Shown one piece after another: positions 22,301 through 32,870 of a DNA stretch of 64,000 nucleotides. The stretch's first letter is position 1. Each line of letters starts with the position of its first letter. The stretch is taken from the NCBI GenBank assembly GCA_015179025.1, contig WHUX01000018.1, forward strand, positions 124,001 to 188,000, in the 5' to 3' direction. A model generated the notes under the pieces. That model saw nothing but the letters and a program-made list of their open reading frames with translations. It did no database searches and was not told where the DNA came from. Source of the stretch: Terfezia claveryi. Its lineage: Eukaryota > Ascomycota > Pezizomycetes > Pezizales > Pezizaceae. Both the position numbers and the translations under genes were made by a program.

Positions 22301-23265
22301 ATCACCACTCCCCCAGTTCCAACCAATCCACCCCCCAAGCAGCCAAATCAGCTCCCACAGCTTCCAACCCACCTCTCAAGCAGCCAAACCAGCTCCCACA
22401 GCTACCAACCCACCCCTGAAGCAGCCAAACCAGCTCCCCCAGCTTCCCCAGCTCAACCAAACCAGCTGCCCCAGCTGCCAGCACGTCTGTGTCTTTGATT
22501 ACCGGTATGCCTGCCTCTCCTGTAGACTCCACTCCAGACGCCTCCGGCAGCCCGAACATCCCCCCCGATTTCCCGCCAAATTTTTCGGAAATGGAATCGG
22601 GAACATGTTAAACTATTTTTTGAAGCCCACCAGGAGGAATATGGCCTCGAAGACGAGGACATTGAACTCATCTACAAGAACAAAGTTCGCGGACGTCATT
22701 TCCCGAAGCTTACTGAGGAAAGCTTTCCAGCCACCCCTACAACCTCTCCGGGAGTGCGGCGGCCACGGTCATTGAGCGTAAGCCCCACTTGGGCACAACA
22801 TAATGTCTGATGCTAATACTTTCAAGCTGTTTCCGTCGTCACTCCCAATTTGGGGAAAGATGAAAACCTTAAGCGTAAGTTGGACAGCATTTTAGAGACA
22901 CAGGGGGAAATTGTAGAGAATGTTAGAGGTAGGCATTCTACCTTTGTATATTTCTATTCTTTGTCAACTCACTTTCTTTAGCACTTCGAGAAGTGACCGT
23001 TATCGAGAGTCCCCACTACCCAATACAAGAGTATCCTGAGTTATTTCGGAATGAAGAGGATACACGTTCAATTTGAGGTGGCACCTGCGAATAGAACAGT
23101 TGAGGGGTTCAACTGGGGCCCAGAAAAAGAGGATGCACAGATGGATGAATGCTTGGCCTGGTTCAGGACTAATATAATATCACTTTACCTGGGGGCACGC
23201 ACTGCCACATTGTGCTCCAAATGCGCTAAACCTAGTCTCGTTGGCACAAGCCTCTCGTAGAGACG
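22300..23265 (+). pseudogene. Relic of a fungal protein with a SAM-like helical segment and coiled coil
   Basis: A proline/alanine-rich lead (22300-22500, with imperfect repeats encoding PTASNPPLKQPNQLPQLP) is followed by a frame reading WNREHVKLFFEAHQEEYGLE then DEDIELIYKNKVRGRHFPKL. This looks like the SAM-like helical segment in fungal accessory proteins (W..E.V..F...EYGL...D...I...V.G..FL.L). Splice-like sites then join PRSLS (GTAAGC donor about 22780, acceptor TTCAAG about 22827) to VTPNLGKDENLKRKLDSILE, a short coiled coil, and GTAGGC/TTTAG (about 22929-22980) to ALREVTVIESPHYP. Frame breaks occur at the proline-rich lead and around 23050. MKRIHVQFEVAPANRTVEG follows in a shifted frame. 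Function unknown; probably a broken gene. Confidence 0.42.
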
Positions 23266-23298
23266 CTAAACCTACTAGTGGAGCACAACCAGACTATG
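23231..23298. mobile_element. 68-bp mini-element with TAGTCTSGTTGGCAC-type inverted ends
   Basis: The left end CTAGTCTCGTTGGCACA and the right end GCACAACCAGACTATGG are imperfect inverted copies of the motif found elsewhere in the window. They enclose only about 36 bp. Confidence 0.4.
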
Positions 23299-23302
23299 GA
23301 GC

Positions 23303-23490
23303 ACTGTAGAAGCACTATCGTGTGGTTATCCTATCCCTTGTATTCGTTCTAGAAGAGGATGCCTCGTCCATATGATGGTTCCCCAAGGTTTCAACCTTAT
23401 GGTCCCCACTAGTGTGTCACTAGTATCAAACTATCTAATATCCACATGTGGTAGTGTTGTCATGTGACCACGTCCTTACACCTCTTCTTA
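23303..23490 (+). repeat. Left direct repeat, possible LTR of a copia relic
   Basis: About 180 bp beginning AGAAGCACTATCGTGTGGTT matches 27684-27860 (AGAAGCACTATCATGTGGTT) with only a handful of substitutions, same orientation, 4.4 kb apart. The stretch TGTGGTTA..CTTACA has TG..CA-like ends. A copia integrase fragment lies between the copies, so an LTR pair is a reasonable reading. Confidence 0.55.
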
Positions 23491-24128
23491 ACACTACCAC
23501 TGTGATGAGTACAGTATAATGCCTTTGACAAAAAAAAAATGTGCAGCAATAACAAAAACAAAAATAAAAATAAAATAATAAAAATAAAAGAAATAAATAG
23601 GAAGAATATGTATTGTCATCTTCTCTTTCAATAACATCATCTCTCTATTCCACTTATCTCCCTGTCTTTATGTTTTCATCTTCTTCTTCCATTTCATCTC
23701 CTGTCCTTTCGATTTGCCTCCCCTGCTCTGCGTTTCCATCTTCTCCTTCTATAATATCTTCTGTCTGCTCGATTTGCCGCTTTTTTATTAGTTGAATAGT
23801 ATGCTCACTGTGTATGTACTTGTGTAGTTGGTTATTGCTTTGAAAGTCTGTACTGCAGATAAGGTATATATGGGTATTCGGATCAATTTCTAGTGTCACT
23901 GCATGTTTCGAAAAATATTTCTCATAATAAGATTTTCATGAAGATATCTGCTACTTATTCTTTTGTAGGAATCTATAATACTTTGATTATGCCCTCATTT
24001 GCTTTGCTTGTAACAAATCTTTGTCAGATCTTAATGTGTCGAGTTCAGTTGTTTATTGTTATACCATTTACTAGACCTATCATCGTAAGTATATTTTCGA
24101 TCAGATGTATATATATATAGCAGTAGAA

Positions 24129-25526
24129 CATCAGCAAAAAAAATTCTGCGTCAGGTGCTTCATGTTCCCTACTCTGCGTCACGTCGCGTCCACCTCCGTC
24201 TAACCTTCTGTGCGTCAGTGTCAGGTCGCCGACTCTACATTCTATCGCGCCCTACCGTCCTACTTCCGTCCTACTTCCGTCCTACTTCCATCTTACTTCC
24301 GTCCTACTTCCGTCTTACTTCCGTCATGCTTCCTAGCCTGAAACACACCAATATCTAGAGATCGCGAAAGCATGAAAAAACCAATATACAGAGCCAGCGG
24401 AAGCATACTAAACACCAATATCTAGAGCTAGCGAAAGGATGAAAACCACCAATATATAGCGCCAGCGGAAGCATGCAAAACACCAATATCTAGAGCCAGC
24501 GGAAGCATGAATTGCATGCATATATAGAGGCCGAAAAGCCATCATTTCTATACGTTTGCCTTCTCATTCGTTTCCCATATATGGGTATTTCCTCCTTTGT
24601 GCTAGGTTTTGCCAATTGCAGGAGCAGCCCCAACCGACGCCACGAAATGATTGTAGGTAAGACATGTAATCTGGTTTTAAGACAGCGCCAGTTGGTTGGG
24701 CAGCTGGATCCAACTGTAATGGCTGCGGCAAGACACGGCAAGTCCCTATTTCCAAGGTGTGGCCGGCTGGGACTTAGAGCTTTTCTCCTGTTGATTCCTT
24801 CCAACAGTATAATTTTGCTCGCTCAATTCTACGCTGGTTTGCTCGCTCATTTTCTCGCTGATTTGCTTGCTCGATTCTAGGCTGATTTGCTCACTCGATT
24901 ATATATATGCTGATTTGCTCGCTCGATTCTATGGTGATTTCCTTGCTCAATTCTCTGCTGATTTTCTCGCTCGATTATAGGCTGATTTGCTCGCTCGATT
25001 CTAGGCTGATTTGCTCGCTCGATTCTAGGCTGATTTGCTTGCTCAATTCTAGCGGATATCCAGGCTAATATGGACAGTGAATTGCAGGCTTATATGGACG
25101 GCGAATCTAGGATTCTAGGGACGCGGATGTGAAGGCTGGTACAGATGGGGGTTTTGGAGCGCAGCGTGTTAGATAGCCTTATTAGATAATCGTGAGAATA
25201 AAATGGATTATTTCAAAATGCATGAAATGCATAAAATGCAGGTGAACTACAACGGCTATGCTGGAAGACCATTTGCGTTGGAGTTTGGAATAGGATGGTG
25301 ACTGCGTAGAGGGTAGAGGTTAAGGTAGATATGAATCTAGGAATATGGCTTCAAATGATTTAACGTTGGTTAGGCCAAATAAGTTGGGTGTGCGTAAGGA
25401 AATATAAGAAGATATGAATTGCGTCCACAAAGCGCGAGTTGTTATAGATGGCGTCAGATTCAGCAGTTTGCGTCGGAGCGTCAGGTGCTTCCGACGCACC
25501 TGACGCAGATATTATTTTTGCTGATG
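24129..25526. mobile_element. TIR element A with internal minisatellite (about 1.4 kb)
   Basis: The ends are inverted repeats. Left: CATCAGCAAAAAAAATTCTG then CGTCAGGTGC. Right, read on minus: CATCAGCAAAAATAATATCTG then CGTCAGGTGC. GTCAGGTGC-like subterminal motifs and a TACTTCCGTC repeat (24254-24330) follow. A 35-40 bp repeat (CCAGCGGAAGCATG, CACCAATATCTAGAG) runs 24350-24510. The core 24462-25419 is almost the same as 57311-58705 of element B, including a 24-bp GCTCGCTCGATTCTAGGCTG minisatellite (24822-25060). No transposase is seen, so it is non-autonomous. Confidence 0.7.
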
Positions 25527-25716
25527 TATCTGGCACGACTGTCGCAAGTTCAAGCATAGTCTATGACAGTACATACTGTGGTCTGGGTTGAGAGTCCCAA
25601 GGTCATGGGTAAAGTCTAGGTCATAGTCATGGTCCAGGAGGGTCCGTAACACCTTACAAACATAGCACCAATAACTAGGACATTTAAATAAGGTAGATAT
25701 CAAGAAACTACAAGAC

Positions 25717-26260
25717 ATGGCGTCAGAGATTGTAGTGGGTGATCCAACCCCATCAAATCATTTTTTGTGCACAGGCTATCTAGTTGGAAAAGACTATAGA
25801 CAGATCTCACGAGCTCTATACATAGAACCAATATACAAACTAGAGGTCATATATTGTAATATTTGGGTTTTACGATATTTACATGGGTATACATATTAAA
25901 AACAAAAGATGAAATTAGAACTGCCTTTAACAAATTCAAAGCAATCTATGAGAATTAGTCAGGTTGTCGAATCTTTACCCTATTCAGCGATAACAAGTAG
26001 TCTCTACTACAAAAGGAATTTCAAGGAGAACTTGCTCACAGTGGTCAGATACAACACTATACTATGCAAACCTATAGTCCAGAGCAAAACAGCGCTGCAG
26101 AGAACGCAATAAAACAACTTGTATAAAGAGCCAGTGTACTATTAGAGAGTATAACCACTAGGACAAAACGTGGTCACTGGGTGCTAGGTTTGCCCAAATA
26201 TCGATAGTATATTGTATACTCACACTTCCCTCCAAACCGCACACAGAGATCAAATTAATA
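25717..26260 (+). pseudogene. Ty1/copia integrase relic
   Basis: In shifting plus-strand frames the sequence reads YIYMGIHI, KTKDEIRTAFNKFKAIYENQ, RIFTLFSDNK, KEFQGELAHSGQIQHYTMQT, YSPEQNSAAENAIKQL and RASVLLES. This is the order found in copia integrase cores: the D of SDN, EF..L...GIQH, and PEQNG.AE. Stops and frame changes occur within 100-nt intervals, so it is long dead. The catalytic DDE aspartate and glutamate positions are still recognisable. It sits 4.4 kb inside a possible LTR pair (23303-23490 and 27684-27860), with TIR element A nested upstream. Confidence 0.65.
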
Positions 26261-26859
26261 ATTACTGCTCCTGGTAAACACCTCAGGACCAATAAACTTT
26301 TCACAACAAACTACAGCTGGGGTTCATATTACTATAAATATCTATAATACTCTTCCTTTTATCCCAGTGCTCTCTTAGGGAATCGAACTTGTGCTTCATG
26401 CATAACCTTTTTCGGTTTGGGAATCTTGCATATACAATGCCTATGCACCGCAGGCATAATTCAGCTCCAAAATAGATTTCAATGACAATGTATTTTATAC
26501 TAATCATATAGTAATTCATTTTGCCTTTGATGTTGCTTCCTCCTACTCTGAAGAGCTTCTCACTATTCATCTCTTCACTGTGCACTCGACCTTTATCTAG
26601 TCTTCATGTCTTTTTCTTTCATTAGACCTTTGGCTCTCGCTGCATAACTAAGTATTTCTATATGTATCCCTAATTTGTAGAAATCGATTCCTACTCAACA
26701 TTCTCCACCTAACCTGGCTCTTGAGTTATTGATTAATGATAGTTGCTTATATTAGTATACTTGCGAGAGGACAGAAACATTAAATTCAAACAACCTACTA
26801 CTCTACTCCCTTCTTCCATCATGTACCCTACTTCCTTTCTCCATCATGTACCCTACTCC

Positions 26860-27171
26860 CTAGTATCCATTATTCAACCCCAAAAAGGCTTGAATTTCTG
26901 TATCCACCAGTTCCCGAACCATTGTAACAACCGCCTCAGGCGTCATTCCCAATTTACTTTCAAACTCCCCCATGTCTTTAATGCCTTCCTGCTCCCATTT
27001 CGCCACAATGGTATCAACAGCATGATTCTCCCCACTAGCAGACAAATTATAAATATGATCCCCGAAGTGCCAGACAAATATAGGAAGATACATATCTTCC
27101 TGGATGATTATTTCATTGTCGTTTAAGAATTCCCGGAGCTGTTCTCTCAAATTGATGATAATTGGTGCCAT
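26860..27171 (-). CDS. Hypothetical acidic helical protein, 103 aa
   Basis: A single-exon ORF from ATG 27171 (context AAGAATGGC) with a TATATAA sequence about 100 nt upstream (27277-27271). The product starts MAPIIINLREQLREFLNDNE and contains IFVWHFGDHIYNL, VDTIVAKWEQEGIKDMGEF and TPEAVVTMVRELVDTE. Composition is balanced and helical, with no signal peptide or membrane segment. It lies inside the copia-flanked block but does not resemble a copia protein. Family not recognised. Codon-like composition and promoter placement make it more than a chance ORF, but it could be a gene fragment. Confidence 0.42.
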   Translation of the reverse strand: MAPIIINLREQLREFLNDNEIIIQEDMYLPIFVWHFGDHIYNLSASGENHAVDTIVAKWEQEGIKDMGEFESKLGMTPEAVVTMVRELVDTEIQAFLGLNNGY

Positions 27172-27683
27172 TCTTGGTTATTGTATATGCCTTGGTTTTT
27201 TTCTTTAGAATCTAGAGCTGCCCGAGTCTATTGGAAGTATTGCTGTTGGTAGTTGCGCCGTTCAACTCAGTTATATACCTTTCAAAGGGCCGTGTCCGTG
27301 GCCAGGTTGGCTTACTTTCATTTGTTCGCCAGCTTCATTAGAGTCTAGTTTCACGTTGAGTCTCATTACTCTTTCTTTCATCAGTTCAATTTCCGTTTCA
27401 AGCCAGGGCCCAGTCAGGCCCCCTGGTCATCAGTTCGTCCGTTAATAACAGCACGGGGCCTTGTCTCAGTTCAGCTATTTGTATTTAGTTCGCGCGGGTC
27501 CGGCAGATTAACTTGCCTCTCCCTTGAATCCACCCGGGTTTCTGGGTGGCTCCTCATGGCCCCCTGATGGGGCCGCATAGGAGTAAATGAATGAGCTCTC
27601 TGTGTGTACGTTGTCTTGTGCCATTTTCGAAGAAGAGAAAAAATGTATCGTATCGCAGACTGAGAAACGCCGGGCTCATAACC

Positions 27684-27860
27684 TAGAAGCACTATCATGT
27701 GGTTATCCTATCCCTTGTATTCGTTCTAGAAGAGGATGCCTCGCCCATATGATGGTTCCCCAAGGTTTCAACCTTATGGTCACCACTAGTGTGTCACTAG
27801 TATCAAACTATCTAATATCCAAATGTGGTAGTGTTGTCATGTGACCATGTTCTTACACAC
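27684..27860 (+). repeat. Right direct repeat, possible LTR of a copia relic
   Basis: See the matching copy at 23303-23490. Both contain GGTTATCCTATCCCTTGTAT, GATGGTTCCCCAAGGTTTCA and GTGTCACTAGTATCAAAC. Confidence 0.55.
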
Positions 27861-27929
27861 TGCCACCTACTCAGATGGCTAACCATGTAGCACTAAACCT
27901 ACTAGGGTAGTCACTCCACCTTCAGTATC

Positions 27930-28080
27930 CCATTATCCAAACCTACTGTGTAGCGACTGCCAATTCCAGTTGGAATGGCACTAAGCCTGCTGGTTCATAT
28001 TGCAAATATCAACATTGTTGGTTTCGATATCTGCGGCACAGAATAGTGTCACATTTCTGTGACACATCTACATACTAGGG
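27930..28080 (-). repeat. Dispersed repeat R3, copy 1
   Basis: About 130 bp resembles 61445-61590 on the opposite strand: AACATTGTTGG, GATATCTGCGGCACAGAATA, GTGTCACATTTCTGT and the neighbouring CAATTCCAGTTGGAATGGCA are shared with differences. It lies just beyond the right possible LTR. Confidence 0.5.
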
Positions 28081-28502
28081 TTACGAGGAGGTATTTGTGC
28101 TGAGCGAGAAGGAATCCCTGGTGTTCCAGATACCACTTTTTTTCTTTATTGTTATCCTGCTTCATTTTAAAGTGCCCAAGCAATGTCATTTTTTATTTTT
28201 TATTTTTTATTTTTTATTTTTTTACACATATCAATTACTTGTGTGCACCGCCATGAGATATGCCCTCGCGCGCCCCAAATACCGATATTCCGACAGATAT
28301 CACCGTGATCACAGTTAATCTGCATGACCGGCAGGAAGAAGGAAGCGGACCCTAACTATGGCCCAGAGCAAGAACAAAAACTAATTAGTCCCACTTCCCT
28401 CGTAATCGCTCAAGTGAAAAACAAATATCAATGAAGTGGAAATCAAAATAAAATTGTGCTACGGTAGTAGAAAGCCGCCCTAGGCTAGGTAGGTAAGTAC
28501 AT

Positions 28503-28703
28503 ACATATCCTTCCCACCTCCCATCCACAAGCTGCTTTGACTATAGGTAGTCTTGAAGGGTATTTCGGTATGACATGTATGCAGTCTACCAGGACTTGAA
28601 TCGTTCGTAAAATAGAACAAATTGACCTGCGGTGTTGCCCCCGTGCGCTTGATGCGGGTTTACCGGTTGCGCTGCAGTGTGACGTGCCTGACTTCGCTTT
28701 GGG
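28503..28703 (+). repeat. Dispersed repeat R2, copy 2
   Basis: Matches 13131-13317 in the same orientation with a few small insertions, including a GTAG duplication near 28545. Confidence 0.8.
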
Positions 28704-29496
28704 AAGGAAACACACAACTGTAGGCGACTTGGCATCCTTGGCATCCTTGGCCGACTCGAGGTGGACTGATTTTGGTTGCGAGAGCCGGCTCCCCAGCGAG
28801 CCACAAAGAATCGACATGTGAGCTCTCGTGCTTTCAGACTTTCTTGTTCCAAGGTACTAAAGAACCTGCTGTACGGGTTTATGTTATTGCTATGGTTATC
28901 TGCTTGCGGTTTCTGATTGAGCGAGCTGAAACTGCAGTCCTGGGGAGCCTTGACCAGGCGCAATTGGATTGGTCAGACCACACTGTCGTGAGTCCAGCTC
29001 ATAACACAGCACACCGTTACACGCCACCGTGTCGGGGACGGTGAAGGGACGAATGGTGAGACAGTACTGCGTGGTGTGGCGTCGGGTTCAGTTGAGGATG
29101 GGGAGTGGCTAATCTACTTTTTTCCAAGAAGACAAATTGCCTGTGTACCCGCGGGCACGAGACATCCATACTACGATACAAGCGTTTGATTGCTATACGG
29201 CAGAAAATCGCTATACGAATCCGGCGAGCCTGTGGAGAGAGAATAGGCGACAACACAGCGGGGTAGTGGGGGGCTCTGCTATATTTATTTGGTTGGCATT
29301 GACGTTGAAAGTGAGCGCACACGACCCAACCCACAAATCAGACGGTACCTTTGTCTAAACCGCACCCCGCAGCGCCACGAGGCAGGCAGAAACGAAACAA
29401 TCAATCACCTCTTGCGACCAGCGACGGACTTTATAATACCTACAATTAGTTGCGTTTCACGGTCTGCAGCGCACGACACGCCCCGCAGAAGCAACA

Positions 29497-31582
29497 ATGC
29501 CACCTCTCCCCCGCCTGCTCTTCCTCCTTTCAACTACCCTATTCTCACTCTCCTTTATCCCCTCGATCACATCCGCCACCTTTGGCTTTCACTGCAACGG
29601 CGACAGCAGAGGAGGCCTATCAACAAGGGGGCCATCACTGTTTCCGAAGTCGGCGATTATTACGCTCATGGACGATGATAGTACGTTTTTTTTTGCGCGG
29701 CCTGCGGCGTTTGGGCCGGAGCTGCCGGAGGAGGGGGAGAATACTGGTGGGAGTGGTGACGGAGGGGGGGGAGGTGGAGGACGGAGAAGCAAGGGATTAA
29801 CGGGGCGACTGGTGGCTGTCCCAGACGGGGAAGACGGATGCGGCGAGGAAGAGACGCCGCCAGGGGAGGGCGACGAGAATGAGGATAAGGCTGCTAGTAT
29901 TGGTGGAAAAGGGCTGAGAAGGAGAGAGGCAGATGAAGGCAGGGATATGTATATCAATGGGAGGATTGTGTTGCTCCCGAGAGGGGGTTGTGGGTTTTTG
30001 CAAAAGGTGCTATGGGCACAGAGGAGAGGTGCAATTGCGGTGGTGGTGGGGGATAATGTTTCGGGGAGGGGGTTGGTTACGATGTATGCTAAAGGTGGGG
30101 TGATATCTACTCCCCTTAAACCTCCCTAGTATCGGAAGCCCTAGTATCGGAAGCTGATTTAAGTTGGTTTGTTTCAGTAGGCGATACTTCGAATGTGGTG
30201 ATCCCGAGTATATTCACTACCCATACTACAGCGCAGTTGCTTATCTCACTTATTCCACGCCAGCCGACGTTTACACCCACCCTCCCGCTTAATCCGATTC
30301 ATTCTCGCGCACCCAGGTTCCAGTACGAAAACTTCTGGAGAAGTGGTGCGGGGAGGCTTACGAGGAAGAAGAACACTGTTAGTAATGATAAAAAGAGAGA
30401 GGGGTTATGGGTTAGTCTGACATGTACCCCTGGCCCTGCCAGCCCGTTTTTGGATACGCTGTTGGTGTTGGTTGTTAGTCCGTTAGGGACATTGGGGATT
30501 GTGTATAGTGAGTTATCTTCCCGAGCTTTTTGGGGGTTGTGGGTAAGGGAGCTAATGGGGTATGTGGTTTTAGCGATGTTGGCGATAAGAGCGAGGTTGC
30601 AGAGGAGGAGATGGAGGGCGCCGAAGAGCGTTGTGGAGAGTTTACCAGTAAGGGTGTATACGGAGCCGAGTGGGGGGAGCGCTGGAGGGGTGGTGGGACA
30701 GAGGGGGGAGGAGGGGACAGATGGAGAAGTGAGGAGGAAACAGAGGAAGAAGAGGTTGTGTGGGGTCATGAGGGAGAGTGGAAGTAGTAGGGCGAGCTCG
30801 AGTGTGACACTGGTTAATGGAGCGGGTGATACACCACCAGAACCACCACCACAAAAGGAGCAACCCGCTCCTACGCCGGTGAAGAACCCAGAGACTGAGA
30901 ATGGAGATGGAAATGCGACTCCACCGACTTCACCGCCACCGCCACCACCGCCACCACCGAACATTCCCTCCTCCTCCCTCGAATGCGTCGTCTGTCTAGA
31001 AGAGTACATTCCAAACGTCTCCCGAGTTATGCGCCTTCCCTGCGGTCACGAGTTCCATGTGGGATGCATCACCCCGTGGCTTGTCACTCGACGGAGGACG
31101 TGTCCGATTTGTAAGGGCGATGTGGTGAAGATGGTTAGGGAGAAGGGGGGAGTGGTATCTAGGGAAGGAGGGGATGTAGAAAGGGGGTGGGGCGATGGGG
31201 AGGATAGTAGTAGTGATGAGAGTGGGAATGACGGCGAGGTAGTGGGTGGGGAAGGGGTGGGGGATGTGAGAGAGAGGGAGAGGGAGCAGGAAAGAGAAAG
31301 AGAGGGGGGTTGGGAGTCAGATGGTGGAGGGGGATAGTGGCTGCGGTGGGAGGGGGCGGAGGGAGGAGTGTAGCGGGATTGAGTCGGAGTGGTGGTAGTA
31401 GTGGGAGTGGTAGTGCAGTGGGTGAGAGAAGTAGAAGGCGGAGAAGGGAAAGACCAGTGTTGGCGAGGGAGGCGAGCATTAGTGGAGTGGATGAGAGAAC
31501 ACCTTTACTGGGAGTGGGGGCAGTAGGGATAGGGATGGGAGTGGGGATGGTGGTGGACAGTAGTACAGGAAGGGTGCTGTGA
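29497..31582 (+). CDS. PA-TM-RING E3 ubiquitin ligase (secretory-pathway type)
   Basis: Exons 29497-30094, 30181-30507 and 30574 onward are joined by introns of 86 nt (CTGAT branch) and 66 nt (GTGAGT..CTAAT..TTTTAG). The second intron is a multiple of three without a stop, so an unspliced reading would also stay open. The product has a signal peptide (residues 1-27) and a protease-associated domain ending GRIVLLPRGGCGFLQKVLWA. A membrane helix (FLDTLLVLVVSPLGTLGIVY) runs into the basic RRRWRAPKSVV stop-transfer. A RING-H2 finger follows, CVVCLEEY..LPCGHEFHVGC..CPICK, with all eight C3H2C3 ligands. Such proteins ubiquitinate membrane cargo in the endomembrane system. The continuous frame stops at 31337 in a low-complexity R/E/G tail. 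A shifted frame to 31582 ends in DERTPLLG, a tail I associate with this fungal family, so a missed intron or a frameshift around 31200-31340 is likely. Confidence 0.86.
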
Positions 31583-32870
31583 CTTGCATACTAGTGTCTT
31601 GATTATGTTTTGTGTATTGCGTTGGCTGTGGCCTCTGCTAATGACTTGATGATTGGGAATGGCTGCGTGGGCATGAGGCATGGCACAGGTATGGCATAGC
31701 TTCTGATGGCTCTTGTAATTTTTTGATTGTTTTTTGCGTTTATTTTTGGTGTTTGTTTGTCTCTCTCTCTGTGTGTGTGTGTCTGTGTCTGTGTCTGTGT
31801 CTGTGTCTGTGTATATGCGCGTGTTGAGTGCCCCTGAGCGCTGCGGCGGCACAACGAACCAATATGGCCGAAACCGACCTTGTAATGATTTTCATTTGTA
31901 GTAAAAAATTATTTCTGTGCTATATATATATGTATATTTCTATATTATATATCTATTTTTTTATTTTTTTTTATTTTTTTTTTTTATTTTTTTTTTACTA
32001 GTTTGGAGGGTTGGTTTTGGTTGTTGGTTACAGATACTGTAGATAATAAATACTTCCTAACCAATTTGACCCCCAACCACCCCCCCAACCCGAACCCCCC
32101 GGAGGACGAGATATCCGTAGACCCACAGCTCTCCACAGTTCCAGCTTCCAGCCTGAATGATAAGTACTTAGTTAGCATGTACATATCATAAAATCTAGTC
32201 AAGTACACTAAGTATTCTATACACATAATTATCAATCCAAGTCTTCGTTTTGTACTGTACCCATACTATACTGTACGTACACAAATCCAGTGATAATTAA
32301 AATAACATTGCCCCTCTCTCACCTAAAGTTATTTCTTCGCCAGTACTTAGTTAACTGTACTGTACTGTACTGCGCTAAAGTGATAATATTGCTGACATGT
32401 TATCAAGGCCCAAGCTACTACAAGTAACCGCATAAATGCAGCATATCCCAGAACAATTACAATTGGACCTATTCAGTAATAAACAGGTTCTCATGCTCTA
32501 CAAGTACTAATACGAAAACCCTGCGCCAACCACCTGCAGAATTGCCCGGGGATATGTCTACTTTGCGTCACTTCATAACATAATCCGGGACCCGAAAGTT
32601 TCAGGACGGCCTTTTTATTCGTTATAGCAATCTTTGAATTCCCCATCTATTTCAAACAGCAGCAAGACAGACGAGCCGAGCTAATAAGCTACAGCAAAGA
32701 AAGCAAACACCAAGAATAACTTTCATCTATTGAAGATATAACGTATCCTCCATCAATAAAAATAAGACAAACAAGGGAAAACGTCACTGTATTTTTATTC
32801 TTCTCAAACTCGCCACTTTGCACTTTGCCTGAGTAGGGATGCAAGTCAGGAACGAAGCAATCACAACTCT
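31583..32870. other. Intergenic with microsatellites
   Basis: Contains a CT/TGTGTC repeat (31761-31816), T-rich tracts (31950-32000) and AT-rich sequence. No gene is supported. Confidence 0.55.

Noticed and set aside
29589..31009. Minus-strand frames across the RING gene (122, 68 and 236 codons)
   Set aside because: Shadow frames of the GC-rich plus-strand gene, whose domains are unmistakable.
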